64,000 nucleotides of DNA from Caballeronia sp. INDeC2 (GCF_023631325.1 NZ_JALQDG010000041.1:245368-309367); one strand, 5' to 3'. Counted from the stretch's first letter, positions 7,904 to 16,880 are shown. Notes: generated from the letters alone by a model not told the origin. Program-made: numbers and translations.

Positions 7904-9645
7904 GCGCGCGTCCCCGGCTTTTCGATGAGGAAGGAACCGATCACGAGCGCATCGAGCGGCGATGTCCAGAACGATTCGAGCGCGTCGCGCGGCGTGTTGA
8001 CCATCGGCTCGCCGCGCGTATTGAACGATGTATTGACGAGAATCGGCACACCTGTGCGTGCCTTGAACGCGGCGATCAGATCGTAATAGAGCGCATGCTG
8101 TGCGCGATTGACGGTCTGCACGCGCGCAGTGCCGTCGATATGCGTGACGGCCGGTATGCGCGTTTTCATCTCTTCACGCACGTCGAACACGAACAGCATG
8201 AACGGTGCGACGCGCGCGTCGACGAACCACTCGGATGCATGCTCCTCCATCACGACGGGCGCAACCGGACGAAAGTCCTCGCGGTCCTTGATTTCGTTGA
8301 GCCGTGCCTGCATCGACGCATCGATGGGCGACGCGAGAATCGAGCGTGCTCCAAGCGCACGCGGCCCGAATTCAGTGCGTCCCTGATACCAGCCGATCAC
8401 GCGGTTCTGCGCGAGAATGTCGGCGGTTTCTTCAGCGATATTCGTGAGCTTACGATAAGGCGCGCGTGTCCATTTCAGGAACGCTTCGATCTCTTCATCG
8501 CCGAATTCGGGGCCGAGATAGGCGTGGTCCATGCGCCACTTGCGGCTGCGATCGCCCGCTTTTGCGCGCTCGCGATAGTCCGTCCACAACGCGGCGCCAA
8601 GCGCGGTGCCTGCATCGCCGGCTGCGGGCTGCACCCACACTTCGTCGAACGGTCCGCGATCGCGCAGGCGCGCGTTCATCACGCAGTTGAGCGCGACGCC
8701 GCCCGCCATCGCGAGATTCGGCAAGCCGGTGCGTTCGTGCAGCCACTTCGCAAGTTCGAGCGCGGTCTCTTCGAGCACTTCTTGCAGCGAATGCGCGATA
8801 TCGAAATGATGCTGCGTGAGCGGGCCGCCACGTTCGCGCGGCGGACCGAAACGTTCGACGAGGCGCGGCGCATCCACGGTATAGCTGCCGTCGTGCCGAT
8901 ATTTCACAATCTCGCGAAACTGGTCGACATACGCGGGCTTGCCGAACGATGCCAGCGCCATGACCTTATACTCGTCCGACGAATGCAGGAAGCCGAGATA
9001 GCCCGTCACGGCTTCGTATAGCAAGCCGAGCGAATGCGGCAGTTCCACTTGCTTGAGCCGCTGGTACTCGCCGTTCACGAATTGCCCGAGACTCGTCGTG
9101 ACGCCTTCGCCCCGTCCGTCCATCGTGAGGACGGCGGTGTCGTCAAAAGGTGCCGCGAGAAAAGCGCTCGCTTCATGGCAGAGATGATGATCGACGTGAT
9201 GCCAGGCAAAGCGCGGCGCGCGTCCTCCGCTTGCGAAGCGCCGCTTCAGATGATGCGGCGCGCCGTCGAGCAGTTGCGCTTTCGCGTTGACGATATAGCT
9301 CAGAAACAACGGATCCCACGGCGATTCGGAAGGATTGCCGCCGGGCTGCGCGGACGGCATCATCGGCAACGCGATACTCGCCTTCACGTCCTTCGGCATG
9401 CCCGAAAATAGCCGCGGATCGTACGAATACGCGACGTGATCGATATCCGCCAGTTCGATGCCCGCTTCCTTCAGGCAATAGTCGATGGCGTCGAACGGAA
9501 GCTGCCATGTCGAGAACGGCACCGGGCGCTTGGCGTGTTTGACGTGCGTGAAGCGTTCGTCCTCGGCCGCCGCGATGACGACGCCGTCCTTCACGATCGC
9601 AGCCGCGCTGTCGTGATAAACCGCATTGATTCCCAGTGTGTACAT
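7900..9645 (-). CDS. carbamoyltransferase (NodU/CmcH family)
   Basis: 581 residues from the ATG at 9645 (MYTLGINAVYHDSAAAIVKD), the conserved family start. The N-terminal Kae1/ASKHA-like domain has the metal-binding HHVDHHLCHEASAF motif and DGRGEG. The C-terminal YrdC-like domain contains WYQGRTEFGPRALGARSIL, where the carbamoyladenylate is made. Family members (NodU, CmcH, TobZ) use carbamoyl phosphate and ATP to O-carbamoylate a sugar or antibiotic hydroxyl. Starts 2 nt after the preceding GT9 stop and ends in a 4-nt overlap with the GT2 gene. It predicts that the glycan made here is carbamoylated. Confidence 0.92.
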   Translation of the reverse strand: MYTLGINAVYHDSAAAIVKDGVVIAAAEDERFTHVKHAKRPVPFSTWQLPFDAIDYCLKEAGIELADIDHVAYSYDPRLFSGMPKDVKASIALPMMPSAQPGGNPSESPWDPLFLSYIVNAKAQLLDGAPHHLKRRFASGGRAPRFAWHHVDHHLCHEASAFLAAPFDDTAVLTMDGRGEGVTTSLGQFVNGEYQRLKQVELPHSLGLLYEAVTGYLGFLHSSDEYKVMALASFGKPAYVDQFREIVKYRHDGSYTVDAPRLVERFGPPRERGGPLTQHHFDIAHSLQEVLEETALELAKWLHERTGLPNLAMAGGVALNCVMNARLRDRGPFDEVWVQPAAGDAGTALGAALWTDYRERAKAGDRSRKWRMDHAYLGPEFGDEEIEAFLKWTRAPYRKLTNIAEETADILAQNRVIGWYQGRTEFGPRALGARSILASPIDASMQARLNEIKDREDFRPVAPVVMEEHASEWFVDARVAPFMLFVFDVREEMKTRIPAVTHIDGTARVQTVNRAQHALYYDLIAAFKARTGVPILVNTSFNTRGEPMVNTPRDALESFWTSPLDALVIGSFLIEKPGTRA

Positions 9646-9647
9646 GC

Positions 9648-10823
9648 TTAGCGGCCCTGTATTGAAGAGTTGATGTGCGATGGATGTTCTTCGATCAGTT
9701 CCAGCACTGCCGACACGACCTGATCCACGCCGACGCCGACGAGGCATTGGTGGTGTCCCTCTGGACACACGCTGCGATAACACCATCGGCAAGGCACGTC
9801 GTGATAAAGCACGCGATGCGGCGTTTGCCACGGCATATGCTGCGGATTCGTGAGGGCATAGAGATCGACGACGGGCGTGCCGAGCGCCGATGCGAGATGC
9901 ACCGGCCCGCTGTTATTCGACACGAGCACGCGCGCGCGCTGAATCAAAGCGGCGAGTTCGCCGAGTTCGAGCGCGCCGGAAAGATCTATCGCGCCGGAAT
10001 TCGCGGCGCACGCATCGCGGCATAACGCACCTTCGCCGCGTGAACCGGTGACGAGCATCGGCCAGTGAAGTTGCGTATGCAATCGCTTCATCACGTCCGC
10101 GAAACGCTCGACCGGATATCGGCGCGAATCGGCGCTCGCGCCCGGATGCACGACGATGAAAGGCGCGTTCATATCGACATCACGCGCGCGCAGCTTCTCA
10201 TCGAGCGAGGCCGCATCTTCAGGCCGCACGTTGAAGCGCATACGGGTATCCGCGGTACGCGCGCCCACTTGCGCAACGAGTGCAAGCTGCCGCTCCACTT
10301 CATGCCGCGTGCCTTGCTGCGGCTCGGTCTCCTGCACCCAATCGGTCAGAAGGCCATAAGGGTTCTCACGACAATGCGCGAGCCGTAGCGGAATGCCGGC
10401 GAGATGACACAGCATCGCGGCGGGTAGCGGGTTCTGGCTGTAAACGCTGAAGATTACGGCCGCATCGAAATGCGCCGCGTTGAGGCGCGCGCGCATCGCG
10501 AGGTCCGCGAGCGCATCGATGGGCGCATCCTGCTTGACCCAGGGCGCGTCGTATTCGATCACGTCGTCGATTGCATCGATGAAGGGCGCGGCCGCCTTGC
10601 CCGCGCGCGATGCGAGCAAGGTCAGATGCCGTCCCGGTTGCGCCGCGCGTAATGCGTTCAGCGCGGGCGTGGTCATCAACACATCGCCGAGATTGTCGAG
10701 ACGAATGCAAAGAATGCGCTTCACGTTCGCGCCCCATTCGCGCGCCTGATTCGCGGCGCTTTTGCGCGCATGCGCCTCGACGATCGGAGGCAAGGCCGAC
10801 GGACTCACCGGATCGCGCTTCAT
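9648..10823 (-). CDS. glycosyltransferase family 9 (heptosyltransferase-like)
   Basis: 391 residues from the ATG at 10823, in a 4-nt overlap with the HAD gene. An unusual 35-residue leader precedes the canonical KRILCIRLDNLGDVLMTTPAL. The centre has HPGASADSRRYPVERFADVM and the C-terminus VSNNSGPVHLASALGTPVV followed by a Cys-rich CRWCYRSVCPEGHHQC. These are the GT9 acceptor and ADP-heptose binding signatures. It is clearly paralogous to the other GT9 of the operon. Adjacent to a GmhB-like phosphatase, which supports a heptose-type donor. Specificity is not determinable. Confidence 0.88.
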   Translation of the reverse strand: MKRDPVSPSALPPIVEAHARKSAANQAREWGANVKRILCIRLDNLGDVLMTTPALNALRAAQPGRHLTLLASRAGKAAAPFIDAIDDVIEYDAPWVKQDAPIDALADLAMRARLNAAHFDAAVIFSVYSQNPLPAAMLCHLAGIPLRLAHCRENPYGLLTDWVQETEPQQGTRHEVERQLALVAQVGARTADTRMRFNVRPEDAASLDEKLRARDVDMNAPFIVVHPGASADSRRYPVERFADVMKRLHTQLHWPMLVTGSRGEGALCRDACAANSGAIDLSGALELGELAALIQRARVLVSNNSGPVHLASALGTPVVDLYALTNPQHMPWQTPHRVLYHDVPCRWCYRSVCPEGHHQCLVGVGVDQVVSAVLELIEEHPSHINSSIQGR

Positions 10824-11407
10824 GCCGGACACTCCGCGCTGACGATGGCTATCGCAGCTTCGTGCATGTCTTTCACGACGATATCCGGCTCGCGATTCGC
10901 GCCGCGCAGCCATTCGGTCTCGTTGCCGTTATCGATGAGCACGCTGCGGCAGCCGGCGCGTTTGCCCGCTTCGACATCGTCGAGTATGTCGCCGATGAAC
11001 CAGCTTCGCGACAGATCGATGCGATGCTCGCGCGCCGCGCGCAGCAGCATGCCGGGCGCGGGCTTGCGGCAGTCGCAGGGCTGCGCGTATTCGGGCACGA
11101 TGCCTTGCGGATGGTGCGGACACCAATAGATGTCCTCGAATAAAGCACCCGCTTCCGCAGCGAGTTCATGCAGACGCGTCTCGACGCGACCGAGCGCATC
11201 ATGTTCGAACTTGCCGAGCGCCACGCCGCTCTGATTGCTGACGACGAAAAGCGGCACGCCGCGCGATGCGAACACGCGCAGCGCGTCGAACGCACCGGGC
11301 GCGAGACGCATCATGCGCGGATCGACGTTCCACGGCACGTCTTCGAGCAGGGTGCCGTCCTTGTCGATGAAGATGGCGGCACGCGGTGTCGACCACAACT
11401 GCGTCAT
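10820..11407 (-). CDS. HAD-IIIA phosphatase, D-glycero-D-manno-heptose 1,7-bisphosphate phosphatase-like
   Basis: 195 residues from the ATG at 11407, which gives the same ATGA overlap with the GT4 stop seen along this operon. Catalytic FIDKDGTL supplies the nucleophile Asp15 and acid/base Asp17. VVSNQSGV is HAD motif II. The GmhB zinc loop is seen as CPHHPQGIVPEY...PCDCRKP. KPAPGML and FIGDILDDVEAGKRAG are motifs III and IV. GmhB removes the C7 phosphate in ADP-heptose synthesis; histidinol-phosphate phosphatase is the other common activity of this subfamily. Two GT9 genes beside it favour the heptose role. The housekeeping gmhB would be elsewhere, so this may be a dedicated copy. Confidence 0.82.
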   Translation of the reverse strand: MTQLWSTPRAAIFIDKDGTLLEDVPWNVDPRMMRLAPGAFDALRVFASRGVPLFVVSNQSGVALGKFEHDALGRVETRLHELAAEAGALFEDIYWCPHHPQGIVPEYAQPCDCRKPAPGMLLRAAREHRIDLSRSWFIGDILDDVEAGKRAGCRSVLIDNGNETEWLRGANREPDIVVKDMHEAAIAIVSAECPA

Positions 11408-12675
11408 CGCGAGGCCCCGCCCATCGCGACGCGCGCCGCCGCCTGCGCTTCCTCGCCGCTCACGCGCGCATAAACATCCGCCAGCGCTTGCGCAACGCTC
11501 GACCACGTGAACATCGCGTTGGCGCGCGCGAGGCCCGCTTCGCCCATGCGGCGCGCAAGCATCGGATCGCGTTTGATCATGGCAATGGCATGCCCGAGCG
11601 CGGACGGATCTTTCGGCGGGACGAGCAGACCGGTCTCACCGTTGGCGACCGAATAGCGGATGCCGCCCACGTTCGCGCCGATGACCGGCCTGCCGCACGC
11701 CATCGCTTCCAGCGGCGTGATGCCGAACGGCTCGTACCACGGGGTCGTCACGAACACATCGGCTGCGTTATAGAAGTGCTTGAGCTCGGCGCGTCCATGA
11801 CGGCCGGCGAAGTGCACATGATCCTCGACGCCCACTTCCCGCGCGATGCCGCGCAAGCGCACGATCTCCGGCGTCGCGATCTCGTTGGCCTCGTCGGAAT
11901 TGCCGCCGACCACGTAAAGTTCGGCGGTTTCCCCATGTTCCGCGCGGCATACGCTGAGCGCGCGCACCACATTATCGACACCCTTGCGCGGCACCATGCG
12001 CCCGAGCTGCAACACGATGAAGCGGTCCTGCGGCCAGCCGAGACGTTCTCTCGCCACCGCTTTCTCGATCGGATGAAACTCGACGCGATCGAAACCGCAC
12101 GGCACGAGATCGATGCGCGCGGGATCGGCGTCGTAGAGATGGAACAGGTCGCTTTCATCCTGCGGGCATTCGGCGATCACCGAATCGGAACGCCTTACGA
12201 GTTCGTCTTCGATATCGAAGCGCGCATCGGGAAAGCCGTCCGATTCTCCCTGATGCAGGCGTCTAACACGGCCGAGCGCATGAAACGTGGTGACGAGGGG
12301 GATGCCTAACGCATCTTTGATGCGCAAGCCAACCATGCCCGACATGAAGAAATTCGCATGCACGATCGTATAGGGCTGCGCTTCCTTCTTCATGAAGTCG
12401 ATCATGAAATCGGCGAACGCATCCATGTACGGTAGAAGCTGCTCCTTCGGCAACTGCACGGGCGGCCCGGCAGGTACGTTTATCACGCGGATGTTGTCGA
12501 AACGCGAGACGAGCGGCAATAAGGAACGATCGCAGCGCGTGAAGACATCGACTTCGTGACCGATGCGCACCAGTTGACGCGCGACGTTCGCGACATAAAT
12601 GTTTTGCCCGCCACTGTCCACACCGCCTGCCACAGCGAGCGGCGAAGCATGTTCACTGATCAGCGCGATTTTCAC
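11404..12675 (-). CDS. glycosyltransferase family 4 (sucrose-phosphate-synthase-like GT-B)
   Basis: 423 residues, GTG start at 12675 with an AGGGGG site upstream. The N-terminus ISEHASPLAVAGGVDSGGQN is the glycine-rich acceptor loop of GT4 enzymes. Later segments include VLQLGRMVPRKGVDNVVRAL and VTTPWYEPFGITPLEAMACG (E-x7-E donor site), then GLLVPPKDPSALGHAI. Retaining transferase, cytosolic. It is the first gene of the run of seven overlapping genes ending at 4850, so the region 12676-12858 upstream probably holds the promoter. It resembles mannosyl- or glucosyltransferases that start a glycan, but the donor is unknown. Confidence 0.88.
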   Translation of the reverse strand: MKIALISEHASPLAVAGGVDSGGQNIYVANVARQLVRIGHEVDVFTRCDRSLLPLVSRFDNIRVINVPAGPPVQLPKEQLLPYMDAFADFMIDFMKKEAQPYTIVHANFFMSGMVGLRIKDALGIPLVTTFHALGRVRRLHQGESDGFPDARFDIEDELVRRSDSVIAECPQDESDLFHLYDADPARIDLVPCGFDRVEFHPIEKAVARERLGWPQDRFIVLQLGRMVPRKGVDNVVRALSVCRAEHGETAELYVVGGNSDEANEIATPEIVRLRGIAREVGVEDHVHFAGRHGRAELKHFYNAADVFVTTPWYEPFGITPLEAMACGRPVIGANVGGIRYSVANGETGLLVPPKDPSALGHAIAMIKRDPMLARRMGEAGLARANAMFTWSSVAQALADVYARVSGEEAQAAARVAMGGASR

Positions 12676-12858
12676 TGGAGCCCCCTGTCATCCGATCCCC
12701 ATTGGCGCGTGCGTGGTGCATTCGCGTGGATCAGTCATTGGCTTTCAGCATTCGACGTGCCACTCGTTGTGTTTCTCGCAAGAACTACGAAACGATTTGC
12801 GGTTCATTGGGAGACGAACCAAATATCGTTTGGCTCAAACAGCGTGACATACGCGCTT
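12676..12858 (-). promoter_or_regulatory. leader/promoter region of the glycan operon with nested inverted repeats
   Basis: 183 bases without a gene between the GT2 stop and the GT4 start, clearly less GC-rich than the flanks. It contains a perfect inverted repeat CCAAA-N5-TTTGG at 12819-12833 and a longer pair AAACGAT (12790-12796) / ATCGTTT (12825-12831). These could be an operator or an RNA hairpin in the leader. I could not identify convincing -35/-10 boxes. Confidence 0.4.
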
Positions 12859-13809
12859 TTACTCGATGCGTGTAGAACCGAAAGAGCCTGTCTCGCCTGG
12901 CTCGGTCACGCGGCGCGCGTCGTCGTCGAAGACGATCTGCCGCATGTGTCTCACGCGCTCGTCGATTACACGCCGCTTACTCAGCGCCCATGCAATGCTG
13001 GCGATGAGCAAAGGCACATCGCGCAAGGGTGAGCGCTCGGTGAGCATGGTCCGGAGTGCGTCCGACGTGGCGCGCAGTGCTTCCGGCAGCGGCAGACGCA
13101 TCCACGCCACCCATGCGGCGTTGCGCGCGAGAAGCCTGCGCCGCTGCGCGCTGTCGCGCAGCGGCGACGGATGATGGTGAATGACCAGTTCGTCGATATA
13201 GACCATCTCATGACCCGCCGACAACACATCGAGCGAAACGAGCGTTTCTTCTCCTCCGATGAATAGCCTCGGCTCATAACCGCCCACTTGCCGGAAGACG
13301 TCCGTTCGAAAGACGCACGCGCCCGCCATATAACCGATGAGCGCGGGCGCCGGCAGTCCAGCGCTGCGAAGCGGGCTTTCGCGCATGCGCTCGCATGTGT
13401 CATCGGTTGCGCCGTGTTCGCCGACGACGACGCGTGCATTCAATACGGCGACGCGCGGAGCGGCATCGAGTATCTCGACTGCGCGCGTGAGCGAGCCGGG
13501 GCTCCACCATGCGTCGTCGTCGCAGAAGGCGACGTATTCGGTGCCGACGCGCTCGACGCCGAGATTGCGTCCCGCCGCGCCGAGATTGGCGGGCGCGACG
13601 ACGAGCTTCACATCAGGGAAGCTGGCCGCGATGCGGGAGGCCGTTCCGTCGGTCGAGGCGTTGTCCACAGCGACGATATCGAAGCGATCGGGCAGTGCGG
13701 TGAGTCTGGCAAGCGTGTCGAGAACCTGATCGGCACGGTTGTACGTCAGCAAGACGAGCGAGAGCCGCGCGGGAGACGTGTCGGAAAGCATGGCTCGATC
13801 AGCGGTCAT
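12859..13809 (-). CDS. glycosyltransferase family 2
   Basis: 316 residues from the ATG at 13809 (MTADRAMLSDTSPARLSLV). That start overlaps the PIG-L stop by 11 nt; the ATG at 13791 and an upstream start at 13860 are alternatives. The GT-A domain is clear: LSLVLLTYNRADQVLDTLAR, VAVDNASTDGTA, the DXD motif as AFCDDDAWWSPGS, and an acceptor-side FIGGEETLVSLDVL. There is no long hydrophobic C-terminal segment, unlike the other GT2. It is paired with a PIG-L deacetylase, a combination often seen where an N-acetylated sugar is transferred and then deacetylated. Confidence 0.86.
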   Translation of the reverse strand: MTADRAMLSDTSPARLSLVLLTYNRADQVLDTLARLTALPDRFDIVAVDNASTDGTASRIAASFPDVKLVVAPANLGAAGRNLGVERVGTEYVAFCDDDAWWSPGSLTRAVEILDAAPRVAVLNARVVVGEHGATDDTCERMRESPLRSAGLPAPALIGYMAGACVFRTDVFRQVGGYEPRLFIGGEETLVSLDVLSAGHEMVYIDELVIHHHPSPLRDSAQRRRLLARNAAWVAWMRLPLPEALRATSDALRTMLTERSPLRDVPLLIASIAWALSKRRVIDERVRHMRQIVFDDDARRVTEPGETGSFGSTRIE

Positions 13810-14494
13810 GGCGCGTCGGTTGAAGCGTCCAGAAGCGCTCGGGCGCGAAGACGTCGTCATGCCCGTTCGCGCCGAATGCCTTGAGTTGGCTCGTATAACG
13901 GCTCACGGCGCGTTGCTTCGCTTCGAGATTGCGTGCAAGCGCGGTGATGTCGATGCGCTCGGAGACGGGCGTCGCCGTGATGCCGTGTCGCGCCAGGTCG
14001 GCAAGCCGTGCCTGCACGAGCCCGCTCATGCGCCGATAGAGCGCATCTTCATAAGCAATGCACGCGAGCGCGGGTTCGGCGAGCCATGCTTTGCGGCAGG
14101 CTTCATGCACGAGGTGATGATCGGAATGAAAGAGACCGAGCGGAATAAGAAGTGTTCGGAACGCGTTCTTGCGGATCACGTCGAGCAGCGTTGATGCGAT
14201 CTCGCCGGGCCTCGCGCTGGCATCGCCCGCATACTGGGAGTCGAGGAAGTCGAGATAAACGGGACGTGCGCCGAGCGCATCGAGCGCGGCGGCATCTTCG
14301 TCGCGGCGTTCATGCATCGCCTGATGTGCGTTCACGAAGCCGCATTGCGTGTCCCAGTCGGTGATAAGCGGCTCGCGAGGCGCGCCCGCGAAGACCGTGC
14401 AGACCACCGCGCCTGGCGATGCGGCGAGCGCCGCGCCGCAACTGAAGACGGCGTCGTCGAGATGAGGGGAGATCATCAGCATGAGGGGTCGCAT
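13799..14494 (-). CDS. PIG-L/LmbE family deacetylase
   Basis: 231 residues. The zinc site of the family is visible: ISPHLDDAVFSCG near the N-terminus (His11, Asp13/Asp14) and the later HSDHHLVHEA histidines. Family members remove an N-acetyl group from GlcNAc-type substrates (GlcNAc-PI, GlcNAc-inositol, GlcNAc-malate) in the cytosol. It is the promoter-proximal member of a two-gene unit with the GT2 downstream. MLMISPHLDD five residues in is an alternative start. Substrate is not predictable from sequence. Confidence 0.86.
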   Translation of the reverse strand: MRPLMLMISPHLDDAVFSCGAALAASPGAVVCTVFAGAPREPLITDWDTQCGFVNAHQAMHERRDEDAAALDALGARPVYLDFLDSQYAGDASARPGEIASTLLDVIRKNAFRTLLIPLGLFHSDHHLVHEACRKAWLAEPALACIAYEDALYRRMSGLVQARLADLARHGITATPVSERIDITALARNLEAKQRAVSRYTSQLKAFGANGHDDVFAPERFWTLQPTRHDR

Positions 14495-14539
14495 CCGTAG
14501 TTGGCCGCGCAGCTTCGCGCAATGCGTGTGCCTCGCGGT

Positions 14540-14700
14540 TTTTCATGGATGCACGCCAACGGGAGCGGCGTGGCATTAGCAATACGCGTACCGATTGCTA
14601 GCAGCGGTGAGTCAGACCTTCGGTTGCTTTCTTTGGGCCAGCCAACGAAAGTGACTGCCGCACCGCACAGGGGCAGTGCTAATAAACCAACACGAATATG
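14540..14700. repeat. probable dispersed intergenic repeat of Burkholderia-type genomes
   Basis: Non-coding segment upstream of the dehydrogenase. It contains the inverted repeat TAGCAAT (14577-14583) / ATTGCTA (14594-14600) and then a stretch including GGTTGCTTTCTTTGGGC and GACTGCCGCACCGCACAGGG. From memory, this type of sequence, translating as KVTAAPHRGxAN, recurs between genes in Burkholderia and relatives and is often mis-annotated as small hypothetical proteins. Only one copy is in this window, so repetition cannot be shown here. The boundaries are approximate. Confidence 0.4.
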
Positions 14701-14778
14701 GGATCCGGCGAAACGCGGCACACCGTGGGCGCAACCATTGCTGCAATCCCATCGACTCTATTCATAAAGGAGCGTGCG

Positions 14779-15987
14779 ATGAAAGCAGTCGTATTTCATG
14801 GAATAGGCGATATCTCGCTCGACAACGTACCCGACCCGACCATTCAGCACGAGCAGGACGCGATCGTGCGCCTCACGGCAAGCGCCATCTGCGGCACGGA
14901 TCTGCACATGGTGCGCGGCACGCTGCCGGGCATGGTGCCGGGCACGATTCTGGGCCACGAAGGCGTCGGCGTGATCGAGCAGGTCGGTAAGGGCGTGCGC
15001 AATCTGAAGGCGGGCGATCGCGTGTTGATTCCATCGACGATTTCGTGCGGCTGCTGTTCATATTGCCGTCAGGGCTACACGGCGCAATGCGACTCGGCGA
15101 ATCCGAACGGCGCGGCGGCGGGCACGGCATTCTTCGGCGGGCCGAAGTCGACGGGACCTATCAACGGCTTGCAGGCCGAATACGCGCGCACGCCGCTCGC
15201 GAATGCGAGCCTCATCAAATTGCCCGAGAATATCGACGATGAACGCGCGATCCTCTTGTCCGATATTTTCCCGACAGGTTTCTTCGGCGCGCAGCTCGCC
15301 GAAGTGCGCGCAGGCGATACGGTGGCCGTGTTCGGCGCGGGCCCGGTGGGCCAGTTCGCGGTCGCGAGCGCGTTCATGTTGGGCGCGGGGCGTGTGATCG
15401 TCGTGGATCGCCTCAAAGATCGTCTCGACATGGCGAGCGAGCAGGGCGCGGAGACGGTCAACTTCGACGACGAAGATCCCGTCGCGGCGATTCTCGCGCT
15501 GACGGGCGGAATCGGCGTGGATCGCGTGATCGATGCCGTGGGCGTCGATGCCGTGCATGCGCAGGGCGGCCCGGCTGCATCGCAAGACGATGCGAAGCAG
15601 GGCGAAGAGGAGAGCCGCACGGTGACGCCGAAGCGCAACGAGCAGAACGGCAGCTGGATTCCGGGCGATGCGCCGACGCAAGCGCTCGACTGGGGCGTGG
15701 CCGCACTGGCGAAGGCGGGCACGCTGGGCGTGATCGGCGTGTACCCACCGAACGATCGCTTCTTTCCGCTCGGCGTGGCGATGAACAAGAACCTCACGAT
15801 CAAGATGGGCAACTGCAATCATCGCGCGGTCACGCCCGGGCTCGTCGAGCGCGTGCGCAACGGGTCGTTCGATCCGCTGCGCGTGCTGTCCACGCGCGAG
15901 CCGATGATGCATGTCATCGACGCATACAAGGCATTCGATCGAAGGCAGCCGGGATGGATCAAGGTCGCACTGAATCCCGCCGCGTGA
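14779..15987 (+). CDS. zinc-dependent alcohol dehydrogenase (glutathione-independent formaldehyde dehydrogenase-like MDR)
   Basis: 402 residues. The ATG at 14779 has AAAGGAG 6 nt upstream. Catalytic zinc ligands are Cys38 (SAICGTDLH), His60 and Glu61 (GHEG); the structural zinc lobe is Cys90, Cys93, Cys96 and Cys104. The NAD-binding GAGPVGQFA lies near residue 190. An insertion rich in Asp/Glu/Gln before WIPGDAPTQALDWGV is typical of the formaldehyde-dismutase/dehydrogenase subgroup. It probably oxidises an alcohol or aldehyde with NAD in the cytosol. Its stop overlaps the GTG start of the hydrolase gene, forming a three-gene coupled unit. Confidence 0.9.
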   Translation: MKAVVFHGIGDISLDNVPDPTIQHEQDAIVRLTASAICGTDLHMVRGTLPGMVPGTILGHEGVGVIEQVGKGVRNLKAGDRVLIPSTISCGCCSYCRQGYTAQCDSANPNGAAAGTAFFGGPKSTGPINGLQAEYARTPLANASLIKLPENIDDERAILLSDIFPTGFFGAQLAEVRAGDTVAVFGAGPVGQFAVASAFMLGAGRVIVVDRLKDRLDMASEQGAETVNFDDEDPVAAILALTGGIGVDRVIDAVGVDAVHAQGGPAASQDDAKQGEEESRTVTPKRNEQNGSWIPGDAPTQALDWGVAALAKAGTLGVIGVYPPNDRFFPLGVAMNKNLTIKMGNCNHRAVTPGLVERVRNGSFDPLRVLSTREPMMHVIDAYKAFDRRQPGWIKVALNPAA

Positions 15988-16880
15988 AAGTTGCGCGGCC
16001 TTCATGGCGCATTGTCGCGGGCGCCGGTGCGTGCGCGCTCGCGGCATGGGCGGCGATCGAATGGATACGTCTCAAGCGCACGCCCGCATTGACCGATGAG
16101 AGCGCACGCGCGGGCATTACGGTGCGCTATACGCAGGCCGGGCCGTATCGCATGTTCGCGCGTCATGCCGCGTGCGATGGGGGACATGCGAAGCGCCTGC
16201 CCGTCGTGCTCGTGCATGGTCTCGTGATATCGAGCCGCTACATGGAGCCGCTCGCGCTCGCGTTGCGCGGCGACTTCGACGTGTACGCGCCCGATCTTCC
16301 CGGCTTCGGCGAAAGCGTGCTACGCGGACGCACGCTGTCCGTGCCGGAACTCGCGGATGCATTGCGCTTGTGGCTCGGCGCGCGCGGCATCGAGCGGGCA
16401 ATGTTCATCGGCAATTCGTTCGGCTGCCAGATTCTCGCGGATTTCGCGGCGCGTTATCCCGAGTCGGTCGATCGGCTCGTGTTGCAAGGCCCGACCGTCG
16501 ATCGCAAGGCGCGCTCGCTCGTCAAGCAGATCGTTCGCGACTGGCGCAACGGACGGCTCGAGCGCACGCGTTCTTCTGCGCCCATCGGACGTATCGACTA
16601 CGCGAAGGCCGGGCTCGTGCGCGCAGTGGCGACGATGCGCGCGCTGATCCGCGATCGCATCGAACGCAAGCTCGCGCGCATCGCTGCGCCGACGCTCGTC
16701 GTCGCCGGTTCGCGGGATCCCGTCGCGCCGCTCGCATGGGCGAGCGAAGTGGCGGCGCGTGTGCCGAACGGCGCATTGCTGACGATCGATGGCGGCACGC
16801 ACACGCTCAACCACGTCTATCCGCATAGCTTCGCGCTCGCGATCCGGCCGTTCCTTCTTCAAGGCGGCGCGTCGACATGA
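15984..16880 (+). CDS. alpha/beta hydrolase with N-terminal membrane anchor
   Basis: 298 residues from GTG 15984, overlapping the dehydrogenase TGA (GTGA). An ATG at 15954 would extend 10 residues into that gene. The N-terminus IVAGAGACALAAWAAIEWI is a hydrophobic anchor or signal. The hydrolase core has VVLVHGLVISSRYM, the nucleophile elbow GNSFG, acid region GSRDPVAP and catalytic His in GGTHTLNH. A generic esterase or lipase-like enzyme. The ATGA overlap with the next gene and co-transcription with the dehydrogenase suggest a shared pathway. Confidence 0.85.
   Translation: MKVARPSWRIVAGAGACALAAWAAIEWIRLKRTPALTDESARAGITVRYTQAGPYRMFARHAACDGGHAKRLPVVLVHGLVISSRYMEPLALALRGDFDVYAPDLPGFGESVLRGRTLSVPELADALRLWLGARGIERAMFIGNSFGCQILADFAARYPESVDRLVLQGPTVDRKARSLVKQIVRDWRNGRLERTRSSAPIGRIDYAKAGLVRAVATMRALIRDRIERKLARIAAPTLVVAGSRDPVAPLAWASEVAARVPNGALLTIDGGTHTLNHVYPHSFALAIRPFLLQGGAST

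Noticed and set aside
7900..9831. Longer N-terminal start for the carbamoyltransferase
   Set aside because: The extra 62 residues are low-complexity and overlap the previous gene; the family N-terminus begins at MYTLGINAVYHD.
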